Below are positions 17,726-26,898 of a stretch of 64,000 nucleotides of DNA, piece after piece. Within the stretch, counting starts at the first letter, position 1, and every line of letters begins with the position of its first letter. A model generated the notes under the pieces. It worked only from the letters and a program-made list of their open reading frames with translations. It did not search any database and had not been told where the DNA came from. This DNA comes from Perspicuibacillus lycopersici (GTDB taxonomy: Bacteria; Bacillota; Bacilli; Bacillales; Caldibacillaceae). Where the stretch lies: NCBI RefSeq assembly GCF_025660475.1, contig NZ_JAOUSF010000003.1, forward strand, positions 372,001 through 436,000, given 5' to 3'. The translations under genes were made by a program, and so were the position numbers.

Positions 17726-17743
17726 AAGAATGATTACGATTTA
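17726..17743 (-). promoter_or_regulatory. Probable Zur operator of the zinc ABC-zur operon
   Basis: On the minus strand the site begins TAAATCGTAATCATTCTT. The left half matches the B. subtilis Zur box (AAATCGTAAT-N-ATTACGATTT) fully; the right half is degenerate. A TTGAGT that could be a -35 box lies immediately upstream, so binding could block polymerase. Confidence 0.6.
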
Positions 17744-17856
17744 CTCAAGAAAGTATACCTAATAATGGTTAATATGTAAAGTTTCTTCTCTTTCCATTCT
17801 AATACATAGGAACTATCTTTTTCATTTATTCATACATTATATTTGGAGGCGATGAA

Positions 17857-18111
17857 ATGAAGTTTCTTGAAAACATCATCAATATGAAAATCAACAGTAT
17901 TTCTGGGAAAGAGTTATTGAAGTATGCGAAGCAATTTAATATTCAAGTAACGAGTCAGCAGGCAGAACAAGTGGCAGCTTATTTGCGAGGGAGAAATATC
18001 AATATTTTTAATTCATCTGATCGAGCAAAAGTAATTAAAGAAATTGCCAAAATTGCTGGTCCAGATACAGCAAAAAAGGTAAACCAATTATTCCTCATGC
18101 TAACAAAATAA
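17857..18111 (+). CDS. yqfT: DUF2624 family protein YqfT
   Basis: 84 residues, all-helical, soluble and basic; NMKINSISGKELLKYAKQ is typical of DUF2624. Function unknown. ATG with GGAGGCGATGAA upstream. Divergent from the zinc operon and convergent with nfo, the position of B. subtilis yqfT. Confidence 0.85.
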   Translation: MKFLENIINMKINSISGKELLKYAKQFNIQVTSQQAEQVAAYLRGRNINIFNSSDRAKVIKEIAKIAGPDTAKKVNQLFLMLTK

Positions 18112-18215
18112 CTATTTTACTAAAGCAAGCATCGTGTAAATTATAGCAAGGAGAAGATAATGATAGATAACAAAAGCAATTATTTCACCAAACTACTTAG
18201 TTATTCCTTCACATT

Positions 18216-18258
18216 AAAAAGGGCTGTCTTAAGTCGATTATTTGACTTAAACAGCCCC
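18216..18258 (-). terminator. Terminator after nfo
   Basis: GGGCTGT-C-TTAAGTC (18221-18235) pairs with GACTTAA-ACAGCCC (18244-18257), loop of 8; T5 on the minus strand. Confidence 0.88.
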
Positions 18259-18263
18259 ATAAT

Positions 18264-19157
18264 TTATGCATTGATTATCTTTTCTAGAACAGCTTCATCA
18301 AATGTTTGATTTCTAAACATTTGAATTTCATATTGATATGGTGGCTTTTTATTATTTTTGTCTTCCCCAACAAATGGTGTTTCTAAAATTTTTGGTACAT
18401 TCATCAATTGTGGATGATGAACGACATAATTTAATGCTTTAAACCCGATATGTCCAAAGCCAATATTTTCATGACGGTCTTTTCTTGCACCACGTGGATT
18501 TTTACTATCGTTAATGTGTAAAACCTTTATCCGATCAATACCAATCAATTTATCAAATTCATTTAAAACACCATCGAAATCTTCCACAATATTATATCCT
18601 GCATCATGTGTATGACAAGTATCAAAACATACGGACAATCTATCATTATTCGTCACGCCATTAATTATCATTGCCAATTCTTCAAATGATCTACCACATT
18701 CCGATCCTTTACCAGCCATTGTTTCCAATGCAATTTGAACATCATGATCATTAGTTAATACTTCGTTTAATCCTTCGATAATTTTTGCAATTCCCGCTTC
18801 ACTACCAGCACCTACATGTGCACCAGGATGTAAAACTATTTGTTTTGCACCGATTGCCTCTGTTCTTTCAATTTCCGATTGAAGAAAATTAACGCCTAAC
18901 TCAAAGGTGGCAGGATTTGTCGTATTCCCAATATTAATAATGTATGGGGCATGTACGACGATTTCCTTTATCCCATTTTCCTTCATATGAGCAAGACCTG
19001 CTTCAATATTTAAATCTTCAATTTTTTTCCTTCTAGTATTTTGTGGTGCACCAGTATAAATCATAAATGTACTAGAACCGTAGGAAACAGCTTCCTCACT
19101 TGCTGCAAGAAGCATTTTTTTTCCACTCATTGACACATGTGATCCAATTTTCAACAT
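18264..19157 (-). CDS. nfo: Endonuclease IV (AP endonuclease)
   Basis: 297 residues, the B. subtilis length, from ATG 19157 ([13 protein letters not shown]) with GAGGGGAA upstream; the frame extends to 19208 without a better site. It cuts DNA 5' of abasic sites in base excision repair. Zinc-site motifs [19 protein letters not shown] and [12 protein letters not shown] are all present. In B. subtilis nfo is sporulation-linked and protects spores; here it follows cshB on the same strand. Confidence 0.97.
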   Translation of the reverse strand: MLKIGSHVSMSGKKMLLAASEEAVSYGSSTFMIYTGAPQNTRRKKIEDLNIEAGLAHMKENGIKEIVVHAPYIINIGNTTNPATFELGVNFLQSEIERTEAIGAKQIVLHPGAHVGAGSEAGIAKIIEGLNEVLTNDHDVQIALETMAGKGSECGRSFEELAMIINGVTNNDRLSVCFDTCHTHDAGYNIVEDFDGVLNEFDKLIGIDRIKVLHINDSKNPRGARKDRHENIGFGHIGFKALNYVVHHPQLMNVPKILETPFVGEDKNNKKPPYQYEIQMFRNQTFDEAVLEKIINA

Positions 19158-19232
19158 AAGTTTCCCCTCTTTTTCCATAATAAAAATTTCTAATACAAAA
19201 TTTAACAACGTTTCTTTAGAAAAAACAAATCA

Positions 19233-20531
19233 TTACTTCCCTTTTCTCCGCTGTCTTTTTTTCATCGTTTCTATTTCGTTCTTGATTTTCTTTTTATAGC
19301 CTGGTTTTACTTTATTAGGCTTTTTCACTTGAATCGGCCGTTCTTTTGAATCTGGTAATTTTTTCTTCCGGTTTTTTCGTTCATTTCTGTCCTGTACATC
19401 TACCCATTCACCATTCACTAAATCTTTATTCGAAAAGGTTATTCCCATTTTTTCTAGCTTGGAAATGGTCATTATATCATTTTCTTCATATATAACGGCG
19501 GAAATTCCGGAATAGTCCCCACGACCAGTTCTACCGGCTCGATGTATATAAAAGCTTAAGTCCTTTGGCAGCTCGTAATGAATTACATGGCTAACTCCAT
19601 CAATATCAATACCACGGGAAGCAAGATCTGTGGCGACAATATACTGAAATTCCAAATTTCTAATTTGGTTCATCATTTTTTTACGCTCTCTTGGAGGCAA
19701 ATCCCCATGGATAATCCCAACTTTTACACCTTTTTCCGCAAGTTTATTCGCAAGGCTGTCCGCATTTTGCTTTGTATTCGTAAAGCAAATAGCTAAGTAT
19801 GGATTATATGCTTGGAGTACATTAATTAACAAATCGACTTTGTTTCGATGACGTTGTGGAATTAAAATATGCTCAATATTTTTCGCAGATTTTTGATCTG
19901 GCTCCACTTGTACAAATAATGGATTTTCCATATACTTTTTCAAGAATGGCTTTAAATTTTCTGGAATCGTTGCAGAAAATACATACATTTGTAAATCACC
20001 TGGTAGTGATGCTGCAATTTTGTCGACATCCTCGATAAAGCCCATGTCTAACATCATATCTGCCTCATCAACAACCATCATTTTGGCTGTATAAATAGAG
20101 AGTGCCTTTTCCTTTACTAAATCATATATTCTTCCCGGTGTACCAACAACAATATGTGGCTGTGTTTTTAATTTTTCAATGGTTCGATTTTTATCGGTTC
20201 CACCAACGAATAATTTTGTTAAAAGTTCTACTTCAGCATTTTTTGTGAGTTTAAGCACTTCGTGATAAATTTGATTCGCTAACTCTCTTGTCGGTGCCGT
20301 AATAACAGCTTGTACTTCGTTTACTTCTGGGTCAATTTTCGTAAGAATTGGCAGTAAAAAAGCATGCGTTTTTCCTGTTCCTGTTTGAGACTGTCCGACA
20401 ATACTTTTACCTGTTAAAGCTTTTGGAATAATTCTTTCTTGTATTTCTGTTGGCTCATAAAATCCAATTTCTGCTAGTGCCCCTAATAGAAATGGCGCTA
20501 GTGGAAATTTCGTAAATTTCGTTTCTTTCAT
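19233..20531 (-). CDS. cshB: DEAD-box RNA helicase CshB
   Basis: 432 residues. Q motif near the N-terminus, motif I SQTGTGKT, Ia PTRELA, II DEAD (VVDEADMML), III SAT, VI HRAGRTGR, then a strongly basic C-terminal tail that should bind RNA. Member of the cold-shock group acting in RNA metabolism. Divergent from yqfQ. The synteny with nfo supports CshB rather than CshA. Confidence 0.94.
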   Translation of the reverse strand: MKETKFTKFPLAPFLLGALAEIGFYEPTEIQERIIPKALTGKSIVGQSQTGTGKTHAFLLPILTKIDPEVNEVQAVITAPTRELANQIYHEVLKLTKNAEVELLTKLFVGGTDKNRTIEKLKTQPHIVVGTPGRIYDLVKEKALSIYTAKMMVVDEADMMLDMGFIEDVDKIAASLPGDLQMYVFSATIPENLKPFLKKYMENPLFVQVEPDQKSAKNIEHILIPQRHRNKVDLLINVLQAYNPYLAICFTNTKQNADSLANKLAEKGVKVGIIHGDLPPRERKKMMNQIRNLEFQYIVATDLASRGIDIDGVSHVIHYELPKDLSFYIHRAGRTGRGDYSGISAVIYEENDIMTISKLEKMGITFSNKDLVNGEWVDVQDRNERKNRKKKLPDSKERPIQVKKPNKVKPGYKKKIKNEIETMKKRQRRKGK

Positions 20532-20826
20532 TATGAGTGAACTCCCTTATTTATTATTAACTTAGTTATATACATTAAATAACATTAATTACAAATTCAA
20601 TTCGTTCGCTTTCCTCTCATACAAGCTCGGATTGATTTCTGTGATTCGTCCAACCCATTTGGGCTACTACTATATAAGCATAAAATTAAGTTGTCAGTTT
20701 AGTATTATACAGAATTTAGTGGAATAACTCCACCTATAGAAAATTTTCTATTCCATGACCGAAAATGGGAATTTTGCATATTGTAGTATAGATTCACTTA
20801 TGCACGATACAAAGGAGGTTATTTCG

Positions 20827-21519
20827 TTGCCACCACCATTTTCACAAAGACCTAATCAAGGCTATTCACCTTGGGGGATGCCGAGAGCTCCGAGAGTACC
20901 GAGAGTACCGAGAGTACCTAGACAGCAAAACTTCATGTATTATCCAACACGCCAATTTCAAGCCCAGCCAGCAAGAGGTCGTGGCGGAGGCTTTCTAGCT
21001 CGACTTTTCGGAAGGTCACAAACTCAACCAATACAAAGTTCGATAAATCCATTTCAATTCGGTGCGGGTATCCAACAGACAGGAACACAATCATCGCTTC
21101 GTTCCATGTTAAATCCCGAAAGTATCTCCCGTTTTTTAGGGCAAACTCAACAAGTGCTCCGAACGGCACAACAGATTGGACCAATGGTACAACAATATGG
21201 TCCGTTGATTCGTAATTTGCCCTCCTTATGGAAATTATATCAAGGATTTAAAAATAGCGATGTAACGGATACAGAAGCAGAGGAATCGGAAGAACTGGAT
21301 TTGGAAAATAGTAGTGAAGTAGAACTGGAAATAGAAGACGAAAATACGATAAACGAAACAGCAGCCGAAGAAAGTGTTTTAAATGAAAAACAGACGGGAT
21401 ACAAATCAAATCCAGAGAAATCCAGCTCAACGGAAAATGCAACGTTCGATGAAAACAACCAAAATAATAGAAAACAAAGATATCGGGAACTGCCATCCGT
21501 TCCTAAATTCTATATATAA
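20827..21519 (+). CDS. yqfQ: VrrA/YqfQ family protein with 9-bp tandem repeat
   Basis: 230 residues from TTG 20827, eight bases after AAAGGAGG (the frame is open from ATG 20755 without a site). A Pro/Arg-rich start contains (PRV)n, followed by FLARLFGR, a Gln-rich middle predicted helical and an acidic, low-complexity tail. Homologous by position to B. anthracis vrrA, the classical variable-repeat gene, and B. subtilis yqfQ; possibly spore-related. Function not established. Confidence 0.8.
   Translation: MPPPFSQRPNQGYSPWGMPRAPRVPRVPRVPRQQNFMYYPTRQFQAQPARGRGGGFLARLFGRSQTQPIQSSINPFQFGAGIQQTGTQSSLRSMLNPESISRFLGQTQQVLRTAQQIGPMVQQYGPLIRNLPSLWKLYQGFKNSDVTDTEAEESEELDLENSSEVELEIEDENTINETAAEESVLNEKQTGYKSNPEKSSSTENATFDENNQNNRKQRYRELPSVPKFYI
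20881..20916 (+). repeat. 9-bp tandem repeat (4 copies) inside yqfQ
   Basis: CCGAGAGCT followed by three exact copies of CCGAGAGTA, coding for Pro-Arg-Ala/Val. The unit keeps the reading frame, so copy-number change would only alter protein length. Confidence 0.9.
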
Positions 21520-21531
21520 TTTTTTCTTAGC

Positions 21532-21558
21532 AAGCAGTGCAATTTACACTGCTTTTTT
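21532..21558 (+). terminator. Terminator after yqfQ
   Basis: AAGCAGTG (21532-21539) pairs with CACTGCTT (21547-21554), 7-base loop, then T-rich tract. Confidence 0.88.
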
Positions 21559-21561
21559 ACT

Positions 21562-21590
21562 TTGTATTCTTTCCTGTTCTTCGTTATAAT
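21562..21590 (+). promoter_or_regulatory. Sigma-A promoter of ispH
   Basis: TTGTAT (21562-21567), 17-base spacer, TATAAT (21585-21590), 37 bases before the ispH start. Confidence 0.75.
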
Positions 21591-21627
21591 AAACTAAAAG
21601 ATAGCGAGAATAGTAGGAGGATAATCA

Positions 21628-22572
21628 ATGGATGTTATCAAAATTTCTCCCCGTGGTTATTGTTATGGTGTTGTGGACGCGATGGTTATTGCCCGTAATG
21701 CAGCGCTCGATAAAACATTACCAAGACCGATCTACATACTCGGTATGATCGTTCATAATAAACATGTGACAGATGCATTTGAAGAAGAAGGAATTATTAC
21801 ACTAGATGGTAAAAACAGAAAAGAAATTATAGAGAAGATAGATGGTGGAACCGTTATTTTCACCGCCCATGGAGTTTCCCCAGAGGTTCGAAAAATCGCA
21901 AGTGAAAAAGGGCTCGTAACACTTGATGCAACATGCCCAGATGTTACGAAGACACATGATTTAATTGCTGAAAAAACAGCTGCAGGTTATGAAATTGTAT
22001 ATATTGGTAAAAAAGGGCATCCAGAGCCTGAAGGAGCTGCAGGGATTGCACCAGGAAAGGTTCATCAAGTAGAAACAATGGATGACGCAAAGGCATTAAA
22101 CATTAATAACGACAAAATAATCATTACAAACCAAACGACTATGAGTCAATGGGATGTAAAAGATATTATGGATTTTGTTTTAATAAAATACCCGCATGCC
22201 GAAAAACATAATGAAATTTGCTTAGCCACACAGGTGAGACAAGAAGCCGTAGCGAAACAAGCTGGTGAGGCAGATGTTTTAATCGTTGTGGGGGATCCAA
22301 AAAGCAATAATTCTAATCGCTTAGCACAAGTATCAGAAGAGATTGCTGGAACAAAATCCTATCGTATCTCTGATGTTTCTGAAATTGCGATCGAATGGAT
22401 TAAAGATGCAAAAAAAGTAGCAGTAACAGCTGGTGCTTCTACACCAACACCAATTACGAGAGAGGTTATTCAATTTCTCGAGCAATTTGATGCAAATGAT
22501 GATTCTACATGGAATCGAGAGAAAAAAGTACCTTTAGCGAAAATATTACCGAAAGTAAAAAAAGCACTATAA
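21628..22572 (+). CDS. ispH: 4-hydroxy-3-methylbut-2-enyl diphosphate reductase
   Basis: 314 residues. Last step of the MEP pathway: HMBPP to IPP and DMAPP with a 4Fe-4S cluster. Three conserved cysteines lie in YCYG (about residue 12), DATCPDV (about 105) and EICLATQ (about 193), with the active-site TAHGVSP and ASTPTP motifs. ATG after AGGAGG. Flanked by its own promoter and terminator, so a single-gene unit. Confidence 0.97.
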   Translation: MDVIKISPRGYCYGVVDAMVIARNAALDKTLPRPIYILGMIVHNKHVTDAFEEEGIITLDGKNRKEIIEKIDGGTVIFTAHGVSPEVRKIASEKGLVTLDATCPDVTKTHDLIAEKTAAGYEIVYIGKKGHPEPEGAAGIAPGKVHQVETMDDAKALNINNDKIIITNQTTMSQWDVKDIMDFVLIKYPHAEKHNEICLATQVRQEAVAKQAGEADVLIVVGDPKSNNSNRLAQVSEEIAGTKSYRISDVSEIAIEWIKDAKKVAVTAGASTPTPITREVIQFLEQFDANDDSTWNREKKVPLAKILPKVKKAL

Positions 22573-22579
22573 CATAGAG

Positions 22580-22611
22580 AAAAAGGACAATTTGCAGAAA
22601 TTGTCCTTTTT
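22580..22611 (+). terminator. Terminator after ispH
   Basis: Perfect 14-bp stem, 22580-22593 with 22598-22611, 4-base loop, ending in T5. Confidence 0.92.
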
Positions 22612-22736
22612 GTCGACATTAGCCATCAAGAGAGCTTCCTATTGGTATCTATTGTCAATTATTATCCACACATTACTTGCTTTCCGAAGGTGTGCAGAAG
22701 TTCGCTTGTCACTAATATGTGCTTATAGCGAGATGA

Positions 22737-22764
22737 GCAGGATAGCGGAGTGTACTCATCCTGC
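22737..22764. other. Hairpin in the ispH-yqfO gap
   Basis: GCAGGAT (22737-22743) pairs with ATCCTGC (22758-22764); GATGAG/CTCATC arms overlap it as an alternative pairing. The rest of 22612-22808 holds no gene I can support. Confidence 0.4.
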
Positions 22765-22808
22765 GTGTAACTTATTAAATGGCAACACACGATAGGAGAA
22801 TAGCCTTC

Positions 22809-23933
22809 TTACCATATAAATTGAAATGGGTCTGTATGAACTTTTGAAGGAAAGATGTTTACAGCAAATTTCGCTTTCTCACACATTTTCGTTAACTGTT
22901 TCGCAGCTCCAACCTTCATAATTTTTTCAATGTTATGGCCAGCGTCTACAATATTTAAACCATCCATTTTAGCGTCAATTGCAGTATGGTAATACATATC
23001 ACCTGTAACATATACATCCGCACCTTTTCTTAATGCAGCATGATAATATTTATTTCCATCTCCACCTAAAACAGCAACCTTTTTCACCTTATCAGATAAA
23101 TTGCCAACGACACGAACACCTTCAAGATCTAACCGTACTTTTACAAATTTCGCAAATTGTTCTAATGTCATTTCCTCATGTAAGTACCCAATTCTTCCTA
23201 ATCCAAGTTGCTCACCTTTAATATTTAACGGATAAATATCAAATGCAGGTTCTTCGTATGGATGCACCTTTCGCATTGCTGTAAGTACTTGTTTTTCCTT
23301 TGATTCTGGAAAAATCGTTTCAATTCTAGCTTCTGGAACTGCTTCTAGCTGACCGATTGTCCCGATATGTGGATTGGCTGCTTTTTCCGGTAAAAATCTA
23401 CCGGTTCCATTAACTGTAAAGGAGCAATGACGATAATTCCCAATCGCTCCCGCACCTGCATCCCCTAATGCTTTCCGCAGTTCTTCTTCCACATTTTCTG
23501 GAGCATACACTACTAATTTTTTGACGCGATCCTCATAAGTAGGAGCTAAAACCTCAACTTGTGCTAATTGTAAGCTTTCTGCAAGTAAATCATTTACGCC
23601 ACCTTTTGCCACATCTAAATTTGTATGGGCTGCATAAACCGCTATATCGTGCTTTATTAATTTTTCAATGACTTTTCCATATGTATCCTCATGGCGTAAC
23701 GTTTTCAGCGGACGGAAAATAATCGGATGATGGGCAATGATCAGCTGCACATTATTGGCTATTGCCTCATCTACTACTTCCTCTAATACATCAAGTGCAA
23801 TTAAAACATTATCAATCGGCTTATTTAAACTACCAATTTGTAAACCAATTTTATCGTCCTCCATTGCATACTTCTTTGGAGAAAATGTCTCAAATAATTG
23901 AATGATTTCATGCCCATTCGGTTGTTTCATCAC
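22809..23933 (-). CDS. yqfO: NIF3-family dinuclear metal protein YqfO
   Basis: 374 residues. The two NIF3 halves carry the metal ligands AHHPIIF and AAHTNLD near the N-terminus and GDMYYHT and GHNIEK near the C-terminus; between them sits the inserted PII/CutA-like domain (about 130-240) seen in Bacillus YqfO. Biochemical role is not settled (sometimes listed as GTP cyclohydrolase I-related). GTG start with AAGGAGG upstream, overlapping the end of trmK by 26 bases. Confidence 0.9.
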   Translation of the reverse strand: MMKQPNGHEIIQLFETFSPKKYAMEDDKIGLQIGSLNKPIDNVLIALDVLEEVVDEAIANNVQLIIAHHPIIFRPLKTLRHEDTYGKVIEKLIKHDIAVYAAHTNLDVAKGGVNDLLAESLQLAQVEVLAPTYEDRVKKLVVYAPENVEEELRKALGDAGAGAIGNYRHCSFTVNGTGRFLPEKAANPHIGTIGQLEAVPEARIETIFPESKEKQVLTAMRKVHPYEEPAFDIYPLNIKGEQLGLGRIGYLHEEMTLEQFAKFVKVRLDLEGVRVVGNLSDKVKKVAVLGGDGNKYYHAALRKGADVYVTGDMYYHTAIDAKMDGLNIVDAGHNIEKIMKVGAAKQLTKMCEKAKFAVNIFPSKVHTDPFQFIW

Positions 23934-24630
23934 TCAATTCCTCCTTATACCATTGGATATTTCGTAGTAATTCTTGTTTTTTTTCACGGATTGCCTCGGT
24001 TGCCTCTGCTTTTTCTAATTGTTTATAAATTCGTTCCCACTCTTTTTTCTCTCGTGCCCACTTTTTCCGAAAAATCGGATTTTTCTCCTTCAATAAAAAT
24101 GGACCAAAAAATAATTCCTTCTCCATTTGTGCGTACGGTTTCTTACCTTCTCCTCTATCAGCGACTAAAATTTCGTAAATATGACCGTCCTCTTCGAGAA
24201 TTTGCTCCGTGATTAATTCCCAATCATTATCAACTAACCAATTGCGAACAAAATGAGCTGCTACATTTGGCTGTAAAATCAATCTTTTTGCGAAAGTTAA
24301 TTTATCTTTACCCGCAGATAAAATAGAGGCGATTAATGCCCCACCCATTCCAGCAATTGTAATACACTCTATTTGATCAGAATCATGGATTACAGCTAAT
24401 CCATCGCCTTTTCTGACCTCAATTACATTTTGTAAATTAACAGCTGTCACACTTGATTTTGCAGCCGAAAATGGGCCATCAGCAACCTCACCAGCAATTG
24501 CCGCTTTCGCTAAGCCATTTTCAACCGCATAAATTGGTAAATAGGCATGGTCTGAGCCAATATCTGCGAGAATACTCGATTTCGGTATATAAGACGCTAC
24601 AGCAGTAAGTCTTCTTGATAAATTCATCAT
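23908..24630 (-). CDS. trmK: tRNA (adenine(22)-N(1))-methyltransferase TrmK
   Basis: 240 residues. Class I SAM fold with ADIGSDHAYLPIY (about residues 22-34) as the SAM-binding loop and ITIAGMGGALIASIL as the catalytic-region motif, then a C-terminal coiled coil. Methylates A22 of some tRNAs. Overlaps yqfO, with which it forms a conserved pair in Bacillus. ATG at 24630 has only a weak GGTGAT upstream. Confidence 0.93.
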   Translation of the reverse strand: MMNLSRRLTAVASYIPKSSILADIGSDHAYLPIYAVENGLAKAAIAGEVADGPFSAAKSSVTAVNLQNVIEVRKGDGLAVIHDSDQIECITIAGMGGALIASILSAGKDKLTFAKRLILQPNVAAHFVRNWLVDNDWELITEQILEEDGHIYEILVADRGEGKKPYAQMEKELFFGPFLLKEKNPIFRKKWAREKKEWERIYKQLEKAEATEAIREKKQELLRNIQWYKEELSDETTEWA

Positions 24631-24710
24631 CTTTTTCCAATCACCATTCTTTCTTTTCCAAGGAAAATCCTATATATAAAAGTACAAGAAAATAGCGGTA
24701 ATTTCAAACA

Positions 24711-24743
24711 CAAAAAAAATCTGACCATTGTAAGTCAGATTTT
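24711..24743 (-). terminator. Terminator after cccA
   Basis: AAAATCTGAC (24716-24725) pairs with GTCAGATTTT (24734-24743); T-rich tail on the minus strand. Confidence 0.88.
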
Positions 24744-24768
24744 CTTGTTCAATCGTAAGGAAAGAAAA

Positions 24769-25137
24769 TTATTCAAGTGTTGTTAGCCATTCTACCATTG
24801 CATCAACATTTGCTTGGTCAGGTATTAATCCAGGAGGCATTGTTCCCATATCTCCTGTTCTACCATTAACTAACACATCTTTAATTTCATCAGCAGACAA
24901 ACGCTCGCCAACACCCTTTAAGGATGGACCTGCTCCACCTTCATAGTTGCTGCCGTGGCAAGTATAGCAAGTACTATTGTAAATATCCTCCGGCGCTTGC
25001 GCTACAGTTTCTCCACCATTTTCTTCACCAGCTTCCGCTTCATTACCACTTCCGTTATCAAATAGTGGAAGCGCTATTACTAAGCAGATACCTAAAACCA
25101 TAATAAGAAAGTATGGAACTAGTGCATTACGTTTCAT
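24769..25137 (-). CDS. cccA: Membrane-bound cytochrome c-550
   Basis: 122 residues from ATG 25137, six bases after GGGGA; the frame to 25185 is not needed. One N-terminal membrane anchor (about 9-27), an acidic Glu/Gly linker, and a small cytochrome c domain with the haem site CYTCHG and a likely Met ligand in MGTMPPG. Carries electrons on the outer face of the membrane. Sits downstream of sigA as in B. subtilis, but here an acyl-CoA dehydrogenase intervenes. Confidence 0.94.
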   Translation of the reverse strand: MKRNALVPYFLIMVLGICLVIALPLFDNGSGNEAEAGEENGGETVAQAPEDIYNSTCYTCHGSNYEGGAGPSLKGVGERLSADEIKDVLVNGRTGDMGTMPPGLIPDQANVDAMVEWLTTLE

Positions 25138-25352
25138 GTCTTTCTCCCCTTTGTGTATGTATTGTTCTGAAAATAGTATATACAAACAATTCTTATTTTA
25201 CTTTAAAAAGACAAGAAGTGGAAGGGGAAAACACTACGAAAATAGGGAATTTCAAAATTTGTACAAAAAATGTAATAAAAACTGCTATTTTTACCGCAAA
25301 CTGACTTCAATCGGATATACTTCTATTCCTACTTTTTCCATTTATACGAACA

Positions 25353-26492
25353 TCAGCAGCCAATTTGTTTGGCAATCACCATCCGCTGTACTTCTGATGT
25401 CCCTTCTCCGATTTCTAGCAGCTTTGCATCACGCATATAACGCTCGACATGATAATCCTGCATATAACCATTTCCTCCGTGAATTTGCACCGCCTGTGAC
25501 GTTATTTCCATGCAAATTTCTGATGCATACAGCTTACAAATCGAAGCTTCCTTTGTGAATGGTCGCTTTTGGTCCTTTAGCCATGCTGCCTTATATACCA
25601 TATTTCTTGCTAATTCAATTTTCATTGCCATATCAGCAAGCTTGAATTGTATCGCTTGGAAAGAGGAAATAGATTTTCCGAACTGCTTACGCCCCTTCGC
25701 ATATGCTAATGCCTTTTCATATGCTGCTTGTGCAATCCCAACAGCCATCGCACCAATCCCGATTCTCCCACCATCTAATGTTTGCAAAAATTGTTTAAAG
25801 CCTTGCCCTCTTTCCCCTAATAAATTTTCTTTTGGAACTTGAACATTTTCTAATACAAGCTCTGTTGTATTGGAAGCATGAAGTCCCATTTTTTCGTAAT
25901 TATCAATAACAGTGAACCCTTTCGAATTAGTCGGAACAATAATGGCACTTATTTCCGATTTTTTTCCATCGGAATTGGTTACAGCAGTTAATGCGACAAA
26001 TTCCGCATAACTTGCATTTGTAATAAAGCATTTATTCCCATTGATAATAAAGCTATCTCCTTGCTCAATTGCTTTTGTTTTTGTTCCACTAGCATCAGAA
26101 CCTGCATTAGGTTCTGTTAACCCAAATGCACCGAGAGATTGCCCTGAACAAATGAGAGGTAAGTACTCCTCTTTTTGTTTTTTTGTACCAAACAAATGAA
26201 TTGGTGCTCCTCCTAATGAAATATGGGCAGAATAAGTAATACCTGTTGATGCACAAGCTTTACTTAATTCCTCTACTACTATTGCAAAACTGATGGTATC
26301 AGCCCCTGCCCCACCATATTCTTCAGGAAATGGCAGCCCCATCATTCCTAAATCTGCAAGCTTCTGAAAAATTTCTTTCGGAAATGTTTTCGACCTGTCT
26401 CGTTCAAGTGCACCCTTAGCCACTTCCTCCTCAGAAAATTCTCTAATTGTTTTCTGAATCATGTTTTGTTCTGCCGTTAAATCAAAGTTCAT
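25353..26492 (-). CDS. Acyl-CoA dehydrogenase (short-chain/butyryl type)
   Basis: 379 residues, full length. Both family signatures are visible, GAFGLTEPNAGSDA (about 119-132) and QIHGGNGYMQDYHVERYMRD (about 338-357); the catalytic glutamate position of short-chain enzymes is kept in IGEGTSEVQR. FAD-dependent alpha,beta-dehydrogenation of acyl-CoA in fatty-acid or branched-chain degradation. ATG after GAGGGTGAT. It is not in this place in B. subtilis; I see no partner genes (ETF, thiolase), so the exact substrate is open. Confidence 0.93.
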   Translation of the reverse strand: MNFDLTAEQNMIQKTIREFSEEEVAKGALERDRSKTFPKEIFQKLADLGMMGLPFPEEYGGAGADTISFAIVVEELSKACASTGITYSAHISLGGAPIHLFGTKKQKEEYLPLICSGQSLGAFGLTEPNAGSDASGTKTKAIEQGDSFIINGNKCFITNASYAEFVALTAVTNSDGKKSEISAIIVPTNSKGFTVIDNYEKMGLHASNTTELVLENVQVPKENLLGERGQGFKQFLQTLDGGRIGIGAMAVGIAQAAYEKALAYAKGRKQFGKSISSFQAIQFKLADMAMKIELARNMVYKAAWLKDQKRPFTKEASICKLYASEICMEITSQAVQIHGGNGYMQDYHVERYMRDAKLLEIGEGTSEVQRMVIAKQIGC

Positions 26493-26854
26493 GATTGATC
26501 ACCCTCCCTCATAGACAATAGAAAATAGCTTCACAATAACCCAATGATGCCGGTTTGAAAAAACTATTATCTATACCAATGTATGCGCTGTCTTTTTAGT
26601 TAGGAGGATTTTATATTTGTTCATAAAAAAATTCGCATTTCAGACCATTAAAAATAAAAAATTTTAAAAATTAGTGCAAAGGACATTTGCAAATTAAATT
26701 TAAATTCATTAAAATAGATGACAAGGTAGGAGTTGCATTTAGAAATGCGGAAGGAAATATCCCCCTTATGAAGGTTAACACATTAAATAAGGCTAGATGA
26801 TTGCTTTTCTCAAATAGATTGCTGAAGGAAACAACATCGTATAAATTTATTATA
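26493..26854. other. Intergenic region with possible gene remnant
   Basis: No complete gene. A plus-strand stretch of 41 open codons (26675-26797), ending VAFRNAEGNIPLMKV..., reads like protein but has no start codon or ribosome-binding site at its head; it may be the tail of a decayed gene. Confidence 0.3.
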
Positions 26855-26889
26855 AATAAAAAGGTTTGTCGCAAAAAGCGACAAACCTT
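26855..26889 (-). terminator. Terminator of the dnaG-sigA operon
   Basis: Perfect 12-bp stem AAGGTTTGTCGC / GCGACAAACCTT (26861-26889) with A5 loop and T5 on the minus strand. Confidence 0.94.
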
Positions 26890-26898
26890 AGAAAATAA

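Noticed and set aside
18160-18309. 49-codon plus-strand frame with AAGGAG before ATG
   Set aside because: It runs through the nfo terminator hairpin into the antisense of nfo; the site is probably chance.
25136-25558. 140-codon plus-strand frame over the cccA promoter and acyl-CoA dehydrogenase 3' end
   Set aside because: Mostly antisense to a clear gene, compositionally odd and without a ribosome-binding site.
26671-26874. 67-codon minus-strand frame between sigA and the acyl-CoA dehydrogenase
   Set aside because: It begins inside the sigA terminator stem and has no ribosome-binding site.
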